A stretch of 64,000 bases of DNA from Sphingomonas sp. Leaf230 (GCF_001421745.1 NZ_LMKW01000008.1:652146-716145); one strand, 5' to 3'. Counted from the stretch's first letter, positions 44,450-53,783 are shown. Notes: generated by a model from the sequence alone, not told the origin. Program-made: numbers and translations.

Positions 44450-45355
44450 TTACTTGGCGAAGATCCCACGCCTATAGAGCAACGTGATCGCGACGCGGCG
44501 ATTGCGCGGGTCGGCAGGGTCTTTCACGATCAGCGGTTCGCGATCAGCGACGCCTTCGATCCGCTCGAACCGTTGCTCGGGCGTACCACCCGACAACAGC
44601 CGCCGCCGGGTCGCCTCGGCGCGACCCGAAGACAGCATCCAGTTGTTCATCGCACGCGGGTCGCCATACGGCACGCTGTCGGTATGGCCGCGGATCATGA
44701 TCGGGTTCTGCATGCCCTGCACCGAGCCTGCGATCATGCCGATCAACGCCGACGCTTCCGGATCGAGCGCGGTCGTGCCGAGTGCGAACATCGAGTAATC
44801 CGCGTCGTCGACCAGATCGATCCGCATCCCGTCCTGCGTCGGTACGAAGCGGACATGGTTCTGCAGGCGCGACAGTTTCGCATTGCCCGACATCTCGCCG
44901 AGCACGCGCCGACGCAGAGCCTGGAAGTTCTTCTGATCTTCCTTCGTCAGCGCATCGCGGCTTTTCAGCGAACCCTTGGGCCCCGTCCCCGCCGACGGCC
45001 CACCGAGCCCGGCATCCGGAATCGCCAGTTGTGCCATGCTCGTCTGCCCCGGCTTCGGCCCGATGCGATTCTTGTCGAGGATCGATTCGCCGCCGAACAG
45101 TCCCCCGCCGCCGATCCCGAGCGAGCGCGTGTTGAGGATGGTAGGCGCGAAGTAATCGGCGATGCCCTTGCGCTGTTTTTCGGTGGTCGCGCCGACGATC
45201 CACAGCAACAGGAAGAACGCCATCATCGCGGTCACGAAATCGGCGTACGCGACTTTCCACGCACCGCCGTGATGGCCGCCGTGCCCCTCGATATAGATCT
45301 TCTTGACGATGACCTTGGGCGGCTGATTCGTACCGTGAGGGGCGCGGGCGGCCAC
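44450..45355 (-). CDS. motB: Flagellar motor stator protein MotB
   Basis: A 301-residue stator protein. A basic N-terminus leads to one membrane helix with GAWKVAYADFVTAMMAFFLL; D39 is the proton-binding aspartate. A linker and an OmpA-type peptidoglycan-binding domain follow (IMIRGHTDSVPYGD ... NWMLSSGRAEATRR ... NRRVAITLL). A Gly/Ser-rich region (about 80-130) replaces the usual plug sequence. It follows motA by 4 bases. Confidence 0.95.
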   Translation of the reverse strand: MAARAPHGTNQPPKVIVKKIYIEGHGGHHGGAWKVAYADFVTAMMAFFLLLWIVGATTEKQRKGIADYFAPTILNTRSLGIGGGGLFGGESILDKNRIGPKPGQTSMAQLAIPDAGLGGPSAGTGPKGSLKSRDALTKEDQKNFQALRRRVLGEMSGNAKLSRLQNHVRFVPTQDGMRIDLVDDADYSMFALGTTALDPEASALIGMIAGSVQGMQNPIMIRGHTDSVPYGDPRAMNNWMLSSGRAEATRRRLLSGGTPEQRFERIEGVADREPLIVKDPADPRNRRVAITLLYRRGIFAK

Positions 45356-45359
45356 CGGG

Positions 45360-46223
45360 TTACTTCCCGCGCAACCCGTCGAAGACTTCGGCGAAGCCCG
45401 GCTGGTTCTTGTGTGCGATGCCCGAGCGTGCAGCCTCGATCACTAGCGGCTGCGGATGGCCGTGCAGCGAGGCGATGATGATCTGCTTCACGACATCATA
45501 GATCGACGCATCGGCATCGAGCACCTGCTTCAACCGGTTCGCGAGCGGCGCGACGATGCCGTACGCCAGCAGCACGCCCATGAACGTGCCGACCAGCGCC
45601 GAGCCGATCATCGCACCGAGGATCGACGGCGGCTTGTCGATCGAGCCCATCGTCTTCACCACGCCGAGCACCGCGGCGACGATGCCGAGCGCGGGCAGTG
45701 CATCGGCGAGGCTGGCCAGCGTGCCATGCGCCGCCTCCTCCTCGTGATGATGCGTCTTGATCGAGTGGTCCATCACCTCCTCGACCGCATGCACGTCGAG
45801 CGTTCCCGACGACACCACGACCAGGCGCAGCGTATCGGCAATCAGGTTGACGAGCGCCTTGTCCTTCAGAAGCTTCGGATATTCGGCGAATACGGCCGAA
45901 GATTGCGGATCCTCGACATGCGGCTCGAGCGCGATCGGCCCGTCCATCCGCAGCATCTTCATCAGCTTGCTGACCAGGAAGATGACGTCGAGATAGTCCT
46001 GCTTCTTGTACTTGGGGCCCTTGAAGACCTTCCCCAGGCCAGCGCCGAGCCCCTTCAGCTCCTTGCCCGAATTGCCGATGATCAGCGCGCCGGCAGCGGC
46101 ACCACCGATGATCAGCATCTCGTGCGGGATCGCCTCCATGACGGGGCCGAGCGCGCCGCCGGTGAACGCGAATCCGCCAAACACCATGACGAGCAGGACG
46201 ACGATGCCGATGACCGGAAACAT
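45360..46223 (-). CDS. motA: Flagellar motor stator protein MotA
   Basis: A 287-residue inner-membrane proton-channel protein with four membrane helices. It has the conserved MDHSIKTHHHEEEAAHGTLASLADALPALGIVAAVLG region (read in parts; the proline lies in ALPALGIV), a TM4 with GTFMGVLLAYGIVAPLANR, and a charged cytoplasmic loop. It is separated from flgL by 111 bases holding a small inverted repeat. It forms the main stator with MotB. Confidence 0.95.
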   Translation of the reverse strand: MFPVIGIVVLLVMVFGGFAFTGGALGPVMEAIPHEMLIIGGAAAGALIIGNSGKELKGLGAGLGKVFKGPKYKKQDYLDVIFLVSKLMKMLRMDGPIALEPHVEDPQSSAVFAEYPKLLKDKALVNLIADTLRLVVVSSGTLDVHAVEEVMDHSIKTHHHEEEAAHGTLASLADALPALGIVAAVLGVVKTMGSIDKPPSILGAMIGSALVGTFMGVLLAYGIVAPLANRLKQVLDADASIYDVVKQIIIASLHGHPQPLVIEAARSGIAHKNQPGFAEVFDGLRGK

Positions 46224-46334
46224 GGTGTTCGAAATTCCCCCAGGGCCGATGGCGGCGCTTGCGTCGCCACAGAATTAACCGGCTTTGGTAGCCAACCGGT
46301 TACCAAGACGACGTCGCGCGCGATTAAATTCGGA
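46224..46334 (-). other. flgL-motA spacer with small inverted repeat
   Basis: TTGGTA...TACCAA with an inner ACCGGTTGGC forms a possible hairpin (about 46289-46310) between flgL and motA. It could end the long flgB-flgL transcript or mark a separate motA promoter. I saw neither a sigma-54 nor a convincing sigma-28 site here. Confidence 0.4.
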
Positions 46335-47255
46335 TCAGCGCAGATAATCGAACAGCGACAGCGCCGAGAGCTTCGAGAAGCTCGCCTGCGTCGCCGACAG
46401 GATCGTCATCGTCTTCTGCAACTCGACCACCGTCGTGGTGATGTCGGTATCTTCCAGCCCCGACCGGGTCGCCTCGCGGTCGGCCGCGACATCGGTCAGA
46501 CGCGAAGCCTCCAGATCGACGCGCGCGGCACGCGCCCCGAGCGAGGCCTGCACCGTCGACACCTGATCCGACGCCGCGCTGATGTCGGCGAGCGACGTAT
46601 CGAGCGAACTCGCCTTGAAATCGTCCGATTGCAGCGCGGTCGCGATCGCCGAGAGCATCGCCAGCGTATTGGTGCCACCCTCGATGCTGCCATCCGGCTT
46701 GCCCTTGCCGCCAACGGTGAAGATGCGCGCCGCGGTCTCGTTCGCCTGGACAGTCTGGCCGTCGCCGATCGGAATGCCCGAGACCGGCTTCGACGCGAGC
46801 GCGTAGCTGCCGCCTGCAGCGACTGCGGGCGCGCCGTCGGCGCCGCCGAACAGCGCCTGTCCGCGCGCGTCCTTGGCGTTGGCAAGGTTGGTCAGCGTCG
46901 CGACGAGGCCGGCGATCTGTTCGCCGATCGCCTTGCGGTTGGCCGCATTCAGCGTGCCGGTCTTCGCCTGCGTCACCAGCTCGGTCGCGCTCTGCAACTG
47001 GTCGGTGATTGCGGACAGGCTGGTGTCGCCCTGCTTCAGCACCGATTCGGCGGTGCCGAGATTGGCGGCATAGGCCTTGTCGTCGACGGTATCGCGCTTG
47101 ATCCCGGCAAGCCGCTGATAGGCGGCGCTGTCCGACGAGGGCGCCGACAGCTTGGTCCCGGTCGAGATCTGGTTCTGCAACGACTCCGCCTTGCCACCGA
47201 GCGAAGTCATCGACGCCGAGGCGCGGTCGTAGAAGAGGCGAGTCGCGATCTGCAT
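46335..47255 (-). CDS. flgL: Flagellar hook-filament junction protein FlgL (HAP3)
   Basis: A 306-residue protein with the flagellin-like N-terminal helix (MQIATRLFYDRASASMTSLGGKAESLQNQISTGTKLSAPS, read in parts) and a flagellin-like C-terminus ending SALSLFDYLR. It caps the hook and joins it to the filament. It lies 5 bases after flgK as the last gene of the flgB operon. Confidence 0.92.
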   Translation of the reverse strand: MQIATRLFYDRASASMTSLGGKAESLQNQISTGTKLSAPSSDSAAYQRLAGIKRDTVDDKAYAANLGTAESVLKQGDTSLSAITDQLQSATELVTQAKTGTLNAANRKAIGEQIAGLVATLTNLANAKDARGQALFGGADGAPAVAAGGSYALASKPVSGIPIGDGQTVQANETAARIFTVGGKGKPDGSIEGGTNTLAMLSAIATALQSDDFKASSLDTSLADISAASDQVSTVQASLGARAARVDLEASRLTDVAADREATRSGLEDTDITTTVVELQKTMTILSATQASFSKLSALSLFDYLR

Positions 47256-47260
47256 GGGCG

Positions 47261-48607
47261 TTACCGTAGATCGAGGATGGTCTGGAGCGTGTCGCGCGCG
47301 GTCTGGATCACGCGGCTCGACGCCTGATAGGCCTGCTGGAAGCGCAGTAGGTCGACCGCTTCGCTATCGAGATCGACACCCGACGCGGACGCAAGCGAGC
47401 TCACCGCGCCGTCGCGGATTGCAGTTTGCGCATCGGCCACGACCTTGCGCTGTTCGAGCGCGGCGGCGTTGCCGGCGATCAGCGTCGTGGTGCGCGTTTC
47501 GAAGCCACCGCTGGAGCGGGCTCCCTGCAACACGGAGAGATTGGACGCATCGCGCTTGCCGCCGGTGGCGCTCGCCGCGGCGATCCCGCGTCCGTCGGCG
47601 AGCGCAACCGAGATGTCGGTCGGCGTGCGACCAGTCGCGAACATCGCCGCCCCCGCATTGCCGTCGAGATCGCGACCCTGCGCCTGCACCGCGTTGATCT
47701 TGCTCGTGAAGTCGGTGGCGATCGCATTGAGCGACCCGCGCGCCGCGGCGATCCGCTGCGCGCCTTCCGCGAACCCGGCAAGTGCGCCGCCGGTCGGCGA
47801 CAGCGCAGACGTGACGTTGCCGCGCGTGACGGCGAACTGGACCGCGCCCTCGTCGTTGCGCGCATAGGACGCCTGCCCGCTCTCGCCGCCCGCGACGAAC
47901 ACCGAGCCCGCCGCGCCACCGAGCCGGACGGTGGTCCGCCCGAGATCGTCGAACGACGTGGTGATGTCGGTGATCGTGCTCATCTGCTCGAGCATCTGGT
48001 CGCGCTGGTCGGCGAGCTGTGCAGCGGTCGACGAACCCGGCGCAGTGCGCGCGATGCCGTCGTTGATCTTGGCTAGCGCAGTGCCGAGCGCATTGAGCGA
48101 CTGCACCGCCTGCGACGCGGTCGAATCGAGATCGGCCGCCGCGGTATCGAGCGCCGCACCGGTCGCGGTGAACGCCGCCGCCGCCGTGCCGGCCGATTCG
48201 AGCATCACCGCACGCGCCGGCTCCGAGGTCGGATCGGCGGCGAGCTTCTGTGCGGACGTGAAGAAGCTGGTGAGCCGGTCGCCGAGCTGGTTGTTGCCCA
48301 GCGCGGTCTCGATCCGGTTCATCCAGGTGACGCCGGCTTCGGTCTTGGCGAGATCGGTGCCGGCCGAGCGGACCGCCTGCGACCGGTATGCATCGGCGTT
48401 GCGGCCGATCCCCGTGACCGTGACGCCGTTGCTGCTGACCGACTTTTGCGCGTTCAGTCCGCCATTGACCGACGACACTTCGGAAAGCGTCGTCGTCCGC
48501 CGGGTATAGCCCGCATTGCCGGTGTTCGCGATGTTCTCCGACACCGTGGACAGCGCGGTCTGGTACGCGCGCACGCCCGAGGCGCCGATCGAAAGGAGAT
48601 CGCTCAT
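47261..48607 (-). CDS. flgK: Flagellar hook-filament junction protein FlgK (HAP1)
   Basis: A 448-residue protein. The rod/hook N-terminal motif is YQTALSTVSENIANTGNAGYTRR and the C-terminal motif VDLLRFQQAYQASSRVIQTARDTLQTIL (read in parts). It is shorter than enterobacterial FlgK (about 547), meaning a reduced central domain, as is common in alphaproteobacteria. Start and upstream stop overlap (ATGA at 48604-48607). Confidence 0.95.
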   Translation of the reverse strand: MSDLLSIGASGVRAYQTALSTVSENIANTGNAGYTRRTTTLSEVSSVNGGLNAQKSVSSNGVTVTGIGRNADAYRSQAVRSAGTDLAKTEAGVTWMNRIETALGNNQLGDRLTSFFTSAQKLAADPTSEPARAVMLESAGTAAAAFTATGAALDTAAADLDSTASQAVQSLNALGTALAKINDGIARTAPGSSTAAQLADQRDQMLEQMSTITDITTSFDDLGRTTVRLGGAAGSVFVAGGESGQASYARNDEGAVQFAVTRGNVTSALSPTGGALAGFAEGAQRIAAARGSLNAIATDFTSKINAVQAQGRDLDGNAGAAMFATGRTPTDISVALADGRGIAAASATGGKRDASNLSVLQGARSSGGFETRTTTLIAGNAAALEQRKVVADAQTAIRDGAVSSLASASGVDLDSEAVDLLRFQQAYQASSRVIQTARDTLQTILDLR

Positions 48608-48936
48608 GGCGGCGAGTCTGCCGCAGCCTGGTTAAGATCGGATTGAGACTTGGCGAGAAAATCGGTCATCGCCTTGCCGATGCCGAGCGGCGTGTGCTCG
48701 GCCATCGACTTCGCGATCAGCCCGTCCTGCATGTCGGTGAAGGTGTCGATCGCCTTCGAATCGAACAGCGGATCGGCGAGTTTCGCCTGGCGCATGCTCT
48801 TCAGCATCATGCCGGTGAAGACCGCCTCGAACTTCTCCCCCGCCTTGTCGAGATTGTCCTTCGACTTGAGGCGGCTTGTATCGGTCGAGATGCCGGTCGT
48901 AGGTGCTACGGCTGCGGGTGCGTTGAGCGGGCTCAC
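48604..48936 (-). CDS. flgJ: Rod-binding protein (FlgJ N-terminal type)
   Basis: A 110-residue protein equal to the FlgJ rod-capping domain alone (KFEAVFTGMMLKSMRQAKL, FTDMQDGLIAKSMAEHTPLGIGKAM). The muramidase half of enterobacterial FlgJ is absent; a separate transglycosylase is encoded at 58484-59329. It overlaps flgI (4 bases) and flgK (4 bases). Confidence 0.9.
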   Translation of the reverse strand: MSPLNAPAAVAPTTGISTDTSRLKSKDNLDKAGEKFEAVFTGMMLKSMRQAKLADPLFDSKAIDTFTDMQDGLIAKSMAEHTPLGIGKAMTDFLAKSQSDLNQAAADSPP

Positions 48937-50039
48937 AGGACGATCAACTCGGCCTTGAGCGCGCCGGCTTCCTTCAGCGCCTCGAGGATCGCGACCAGGT
49001 CGGCCGGCGAAGCGCCGATCGCGTTCACCGCCTTGACGATGTCGGCAAGCTTGGGGCCGGGGTTCAGCAGGAACATCGGGCGACGCTCCTCCTCGACTGC
49101 GACGCGGCTGTTCGGCGTGATCGCGGTCTGGCCCTGGCTGAATGGGGCGGGCTGGCTGACCTGCGGCTTTTCGTCGATCCGCACCGTCATCTTGCCGTGC
49201 GTGATCGCCGCAGGCCCCACGCGGACCGCCGAGTTGATGACGACGGTGCCGGTGCGCGCGTTGACGATCACCTTGGCGGACGGCTCGGCGGAGACCACGT
49301 CGAGATTCTCGATCGTCGACATCAACGTTGCGCGGATATCGGCACCGATCGGCGCACGAACCGCGACGGAGACTGCATCGATCGCCTGCGCGCTGCCGAA
49401 GCCGAGCTTGGAGTTGATCGCACCGGCGACGTTCTGCGCGGTGGTGAAATCGGCACGCGCAAGGTTGAAGGTGAGCGTCGGCGCGCTGTCGAACCCGGTG
49501 GCGACAGCGCGTTCGACGGTCGCACCCTCGGGGATGCGGCCGGTCGAGGGTACGTTGACGACGATCTTCGACCCGTCCGCGCCCTCTGCACCGAGCCCGC
49601 CGACCGCGAGGTTGCCCTGCGCCATCGCGTAGATCTGGTTATCCGCGCCCAGCAGCGGCGTCATGATCAGGCTGCCGCCGCGAAGGCTCTTCGCCTTGCC
49701 CATCGAGGCGACGGTGATGTCGAGGCGCTGGCCGGGCTTGGCGAACGGCGGCAGTTCGGCGGTGATCATCACGACTGCCGCGTTCTTCATGCCCGGGTTC
49801 GCGGACGGCGGCAGCTGCAGGCCGAAGCGCGAGGCGACCGCCTTCAGCGACTGCACGGTGTATTCGAGGTTGTCGTCGCCGGTGCCTGGCAGGCCGACGA
49901 CGATGCCGTAGCCGGTCAGCTGGTTCGACCGGATACCCTGGAACCCGCCCAGATCCTTGATCCGGTCGGCCGAGGCCGGCGCGGCGATCAGGAGCGAGGC
50001 CAGGAGGGTGGTGAGGAGACCTGCGAAAGTACGAAACAC
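48933..50039 (-). CDS. flgI: Flagellar P-ring protein FlgI
   Basis: A 368-residue periplasmic P-ring protein. A signal peptide ends LIAAPASA, followed by DRIKDLGGFQGIRSNQLTGYGIVVGLPGTGD (read in parts) and the long conserved body ending LVAILEALKEAGALKAELIVL. GTG 50039 follows AAAGGA and gives the right signal peptide; the open frame further upstream runs through an intergenic repeat and is not coding. Confidence 0.95.
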   Translation of the reverse strand: MFRTFAGLLTTLLASLLIAAPASADRIKDLGGFQGIRSNQLTGYGIVVGLPGTGDDNLEYTVQSLKAVASRFGLQLPPSANPGMKNAAVVMITAELPPFAKPGQRLDITVASMGKAKSLRGGSLIMTPLLGADNQIYAMAQGNLAVGGLGAEGADGSKIVVNVPSTGRIPEGATVERAVATGFDSAPTLTFNLARADFTTAQNVAGAINSKLGFGSAQAIDAVSVAVRAPIGADIRATLMSTIENLDVVSAEPSAKVIVNARTGTVVINSAVRVGPAAITHGKMTVRIDEKPQVSQPAPFSQGQTAITPNSRVAVEEERRPMFLLNPGPKLADIVKAVNAIGASPADLVAILEALKEAGALKAELIVL

Positions 50040-50055
50040 GGTCTGTAGTCCTTTA

Positions 50056-50204
50056 CCGTTCGTGCTGAGTAGCGACCGAGTAGGCGCGCTGCGGCGTATC
50101 GCGGGTGCGTATCGAAGCATGAGTTCCGCGCGCCAACCTGTCCTTCGATACGAGCCCTCGATACGCGCCTTCGGCGCTACTCGGTCTCTACTCAGGACGA
50201 ACGG
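50056..50204. repeat. Inverted-repeat element between flgI and flgH
   Basis: CCGTTCGTGCTGAGTAG (from 50056; arm to 50083) and its complement (50177-50204) match over 28 bases with two differences. Internal TCGATACG copies lie between them. It fills the only large gap (50040-50218) inside the otherwise gapless flg operon. Confidence 0.88.
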
Positions 50205-50218
50205 CTGGGGGGTGTGCA

Positions 50219-50908
50219 TCAAAACGGGCTGACGACGGAGAAGAAGCGGCTGAGCCACCCCTGGCGGCCGGCGCGGGCGACGTCGCCCTTGCCGGTGTAC
50301 GAGATCTGCGCGTCGGCGACCCGCGTCGACAGTACGCGGTTGTTCGCATCGACGTCGGCGGTGCGGACCAGGCCCTTGATCTTGAGGAACTCGTCGCCGC
50401 GGTTGAGCGTGACACGCTTCTGGCCCTGCACCAGCATCGTCCCGTTGGGATAGACTTGCGCCACCGTCACGCTGACTTCACCCGACAGCGAGTTCGTCTG
50501 GTCAGCCGCGCCATTCCCGTTGAAACTACGCCCGCCGCTGAGCGTCGCGTCGGTCTTGTTGAACAGGTTGAGGAATCCGGTGGCCGGCGGCGTGATGCTG
50601 CCCGAGCCGTTGCTGTCGAGCTTCGAGCCCGACGACTTCGACGCAGCAGTGCGCTCGACCAGCACGATCGTCAGCGGATCGCCGACTTTCCGTGCGCGCC
50701 AGCCTTCGTACAGTGCGGCATAGCCGTCCTGCGCCTGGAAGATCGAGCCGGTGGCGACGACCGGCACCGGCTGGACCGGCAACGGCCGCGCGACCGAGAA
50801 ATCCTCGGGCGGCGCCTTCTTGCCGAACAGGCTGGCGTCCACCGGGGACGCGCCGAGCCCGGCGATGAAAAGCGTGCCGACAAGCGCGGCGATGTGAGCG
50901 TTGCGCAT
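50219..50908 (-). CDS. flgH: Flagellar L-ring protein FlgH without a lipobox cysteine
   Basis: A 229-residue outer-membrane L-ring protein. The family core is intact: GDPLTIVLVERTAASKSSGSK, then FNGNGAADQTNSLSGEVSVTV, then GTMLVQGQKRVTLNRGDEFLKIKGLVRTADV (read in parts). The N-terminus reads MRNAHIAALVGTLFIAGLGA, a signal peptide, but the lipid-accepting cysteine of typical FlgH is missing and the protein has no cysteine at all. GTG 50911 or ATG 50908 can start it; the latter gives an ATGA overlap with flgG. Confidence 0.93.
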   Translation of the reverse strand: MRNAHIAALVGTLFIAGLGASPVDASLFGKKAPPEDFSVARPLPVQPVPVVATGSIFQAQDGYAALYEGWRARKVGDPLTIVLVERTAASKSSGSKLDSNGSGSITPPATGFLNLFNKTDATLSGGRSFNGNGAADQTNSLSGEVSVTVAQVYPNGTMLVQGQKRVTLNRGDEFLKIKGLVRTADVDANNRVLSTRVADAQISYTGKGDVARAGRQGWLSRFFSVVSPF

Positions 50909-51696
50909 CACAGGTTCTGGTTGACGTATTTGAGCATGTCGTCGGTCGCCGAGATCATCTTCGAATTGACCTCGTACGCGCGCTGAGTCTCGATCATGTC
51001 GACCAGTTCCTCGACGACGTTGACGTTCGATGCCTCGAGCATGCCCTGCTTGATGCCGCCGCGACCGTCCTGCCCGGCGACGCCGACGTTCGCCGCGCCG
51101 CTGGCCGCAGTCTCGACGAGGTAATTGTCGCCGGTCGCCTGGAGCCCTGCCCCGTTCGGGAAGCTGGCGACCTGGATCTGGCCGATCTGCGACGCCTCGG
51201 TCTGGCCGGGGACCATCGCCGACACGGTGCCGTCGCGGCCGATCGTGATCCCCGTCGTCCCCTCGGGCACGGTGATGCCGGGTTGCACCTGATAGCCTTC
51301 GCTGGTGACCAGCAACCCCTCGGCGGAGCGCGAGAAATTGCCGGCGCGGGTATAGCCGAGCGTGCCGCCGGGCATCTGAACCTGGAAATAGCCGTCGCCG
51401 TCGAGCGCGAGATCTAGGCTGTTGCCGGTCGTCTGCATTGCGCCCTGCGTGTCGATCCGCGCAGTGCCCTGGATACGGACGCCGGTGCCGAGGTTGAGCC
51501 CGGTCGCGTATTTGGTCTCGGCGGTGCTCTGCGTGCCGGGCGTCGTGACGGTCTGATAGGCGAGCGTCTCGAACGCGGCGCGATCCTTCTTGAAGCCCGT
51601 GGTGTTCACGTTTGCGAGATTGTTCGAGATGACGCGCATGCGCATGTCCTGGGCGTCGAGCCCGGTGCGCGCGATATGCATGGCTGCGGATGACAT
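50908..51696 (-). CDS. flgG: Flagellar distal rod protein FlgG
   Basis: A 262-residue distal-rod protein with the classic start (AMHIARTGLDAQDMRMRVISNNLANVNTTGFKKDRAAF, read in parts), RIDTQGAMQTTGNSLDLALDGDGYFQV, and the C-terminal YEVNSKMISATDDMLKYVNQNL. Length matches the family. It is 13 bases after flgF. Confidence 0.96.
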   Translation of the reverse strand: MSSAAMHIARTGLDAQDMRMRVISNNLANVNTTGFKKDRAAFETLAYQTVTTPGTQSTAETKYATGLNLGTGVRIQGTARIDTQGAMQTTGNSLDLALDGDGYFQVQMPGGTLGYTRAGNFSRSAEGLLVTSEGYQVQPGITVPEGTTGITIGRDGTVSAMVPGQTEASQIGQIQVASFPNGAGLQATGDNYLVETAASGAANVGVAGQDGRGGIKQGMLEASNVNVVEELVDMIETQRAYEVNSKMISATDDMLKYVNQNL

Positions 51697-51709
51697 CGGT
51701 CTGTTTCCT

Positions 51710-52462
51710 CTAGCTCGGCAGGCGCATCAGCGATGCACCGCTCTCGTCGATTTCCTTGGCGGATTTCATCATGTTGGCCTGGACTTCGTAGCTGCGCTGG
51801 TTCTCGATCATGTCGACCAGCGCCTGCGTCATGTTGACGTTCGATCCCTCGATCGCGCCGCCCTGAACCTTCGCGTCCATGTCCTCGGGCAGCGCCCCAC
51901 CGCCGCGCACGCGCAGAAGGTTGTCGAGGCCCTTCACGGTGTCCGACCCCTTGGTGTCGGCGAGCTTGAGCTTGTCGATCACCTGCGTATCCTTCGCATC
52001 GCCACCCTGCGGCACGATCGAGATCGTCCCGTCGGAGGAGATCGTCAGCGACTGATAGGGCGGCAGGGTGATCGGTCCCCCCGAACCGATCACCGGATGC
52101 CCGTCGCCGGTCTGCAGCACGCCCGACGGCGCAACCTCCAGGTCACCGCGGCGGGTGTACGCTTCCGATCCGTCCGACGCCTGCACCGCGAGCCATGCCG
52201 TCGTGCCGGTGATCGCGACGTCGAGCGGACGCCCGGTCAACTGGATCGCGCCCGGCGAACGATCGGCGTCGGTCACCTCTTCCGAGATCGGCGCGCGCGC
52301 CTCGATCGTCGAGCCGTCGCCCTTCAGGTTGAGCCGGTCGAACACCACGCGATCGGCGCGGAAACCGGTGGTCGACGCGTTCGCCATGTTGTTGGCGATC
52401 GCCGCCTGCGCCGCCATGTGCGCGCGCAGGCCCGTCGCCGCGGTGTAGACCAGCTTGTCCAT
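51710..52462 (-). CDS. flgF: Flagellar proximal rod protein FlgF
   Basis: A 250-residue rod protein starting MDKLVYTAATGLRAHMAAQA with IANNMANASTTGFRADR. The C-terminus is MTQALVDMIENQRSYEVQANMM. It is distinguished from FlgG by position (flgE-flgF-flgG order) and by the N-terminal sequence. Confidence 0.94.
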   Translation of the reverse strand: MDKLVYTAATGLRAHMAAQAAIANNMANASTTGFRADRVVFDRLNLKGDGSTIEARAPISEEVTDADRSPGAIQLTGRPLDVAITGTTAWLAVQASDGSEAYTRRGDLEVAPSGVLQTGDGHPVIGSGGPITLPPYQSLTISSDGTISIVPQGGDAKDTQVIDKLKLADTKGSDTVKGLDNLLRVRGGGALPEDMDAKVQGGAIEGSNVNMTQALVDMIENQRSYEVQANMMKSAKEIDESGASLMRLPS

Positions 52463-52486
52463 TCAGGGTCCCCTGCTCGCTCTTGC

Positions 52487-53755
52487 TTAGCTGCGGATGT
52501 TGAAGATGGTTTCGGAGATCTGGTTGGCCGTATCCAAGGCCTTCGAGTTCGCCTGGAAATTGCGCTGTGCCGCGATCAGGTTGACCAGCTCCTCGGTGAT
52601 GTCGACGTTCGATCCCTCGATCGTTCCCGACATCAGCTTGCCGAAGCCGTTGGTGTCCGCCGAGCCGAGCTTCGCCGAGCCGGAGATGCCGGTCGACTGC
52701 CAATAGCTGCTGCCAAGCTGTCGCAGGCCTTCGGGATTGGAGAAGTTCGCGAGCATCACCTGCCCCAGCACCTGCGTGTCGCCGTTCGAGAAGCTCGCAT
52801 TGACGAGCCCCTTCTCGTCGACCGTCACGCCCTGGATCTGGCCGACCGCCTTGCCGTCCTGCGTCCGCGAGGCGACGTTGAACGCGCTCGACAGCTGCGT
52901 CGTGCCGCTGCCGAAGGTGAAGGCGATCGCCTGCGGATCGGTCGAGTTCGCGGTGGTGAACTGGTCGAACTTGATCGCGGCGGTCGGCGCGGTCATCTTG
53001 CCGGTCGGGTCGAACGTCATTGCCGTCCCGGCGGTGCCGTTCGTCGTCAGCTCCTTGTCGCCGACGAAGCTGTGGACTTCCCAGGTGCTGTTCGCGTTGG
53101 TCGTCGTCGGTGCCGAGGTCCGCTTGAAATAGTTGGTCAGCGTCATCGCATTGCCGCTGGCATCGTACACCGTGGTCTGCGCGGACTGGTTGTAGCTCGA
53201 CGGATCGAACCGGTCGAACGTCGCCGTCGTCGGCAGCGCCGAATTGGCGTTGAGGTTGAGGGTCATCGTAACCGCCGAAGTCGGCACCGGCGTCCCGCTC
53301 GTTTCCGGCAGGCGCAGGCTGACCGCGGAATCGGAGCCGGTCGCAACCACCGCGCCCGAGCCGTCGACCGGGAACACCTGCAGATGCGAGCCCTGCGAAT
53401 CGACGACATAGCGGTTCGAGTCGACCAGGAAGCCACCGTTGCGCGTATAGTTGATCGAGGCGGATTCGATGCTTGGCTTGACCGCGAAGAAGCCGTCGCC
53501 CGACACCGCGAGATCAAGGCTGTTCGAGGTCTGGATCAGGCTGCCTTGCGCGAACTGCTGGCGATTGGCCTGGACGATCGCGCCCGAGCCGATCTGCTGC
53601 GACGGCGCGACCGACACGCTGGAGGCGATCACGTCGGCGAATTCGGTGCGGCTCTTCTTGAAGCCGTTGGTCGCGACGTTCGCGAGGTTGTGCGAGATCG
53701 TCGACATCTCGGCCTGCGACGCCTGGAGACCGGAGAGCGAAGTGTAGAAGGACAT
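52487..53755 (-). CDS. flgE: Flagellar hook protein FlgE
   Basis: A 422-residue hook subunit. N-terminal MSFYTSLSGLQASQAEMSTI with SHNLANVATNGFKKSRTEF; C-terminal GSNVDITEELVNLIAAQRNF followed by KALDTANQISETIFNIRS. The central hook domain is Thr/Ser/Asn-rich. It precedes flgF by 24 bases. Confidence 0.95.
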   Translation of the reverse strand: MSFYTSLSGLQASQAEMSTISHNLANVATNGFKKSRTEFADVIASSVSVAPSQQIGSGAIVQANRQQFAQGSLIQTSNSLDLAVSGDGFFAVKPSIESASINYTRNGGFLVDSNRYVVDSQGSHLQVFPVDGSGAVVATGSDSAVSLRLPETSGTPVPTSAVTMTLNLNANSALPTTATFDRFDPSSYNQSAQTTVYDASGNAMTLTNYFKRTSAPTTTNANSTWEVHSFVGDKELTTNGTAGTAMTFDPTGKMTAPTAAIKFDQFTTANSTDPQAIAFTFGSGTTQLSSAFNVASRTQDGKAVGQIQGVTVDEKGLVNASFSNGDTQVLGQVMLANFSNPEGLRQLGSSYWQSTGISGSAKLGSADTNGFGKLMSGTIEGSNVDITEELVNLIAAQRNFQANSKALDTANQISETIFNIRS

Positions 53756-53783
53756 GGCGGTTTAACTCCTGGAAACTCTGGGT

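Noticed and set aside
46224..46334. Sigma-54 or sigma-28 promoter upstream of motA
   Set aside because: Closest matches (TTAATTCT with GCCGCCAT; TGGCGACGCAAGC) have wrong spacing or missing core bases.
50040..50258. N-terminal extension of FlgI
   Set aside because: It would run through the inverted-repeat element and bury the signal peptide; GTG 50039 with AAAGGA is sound.
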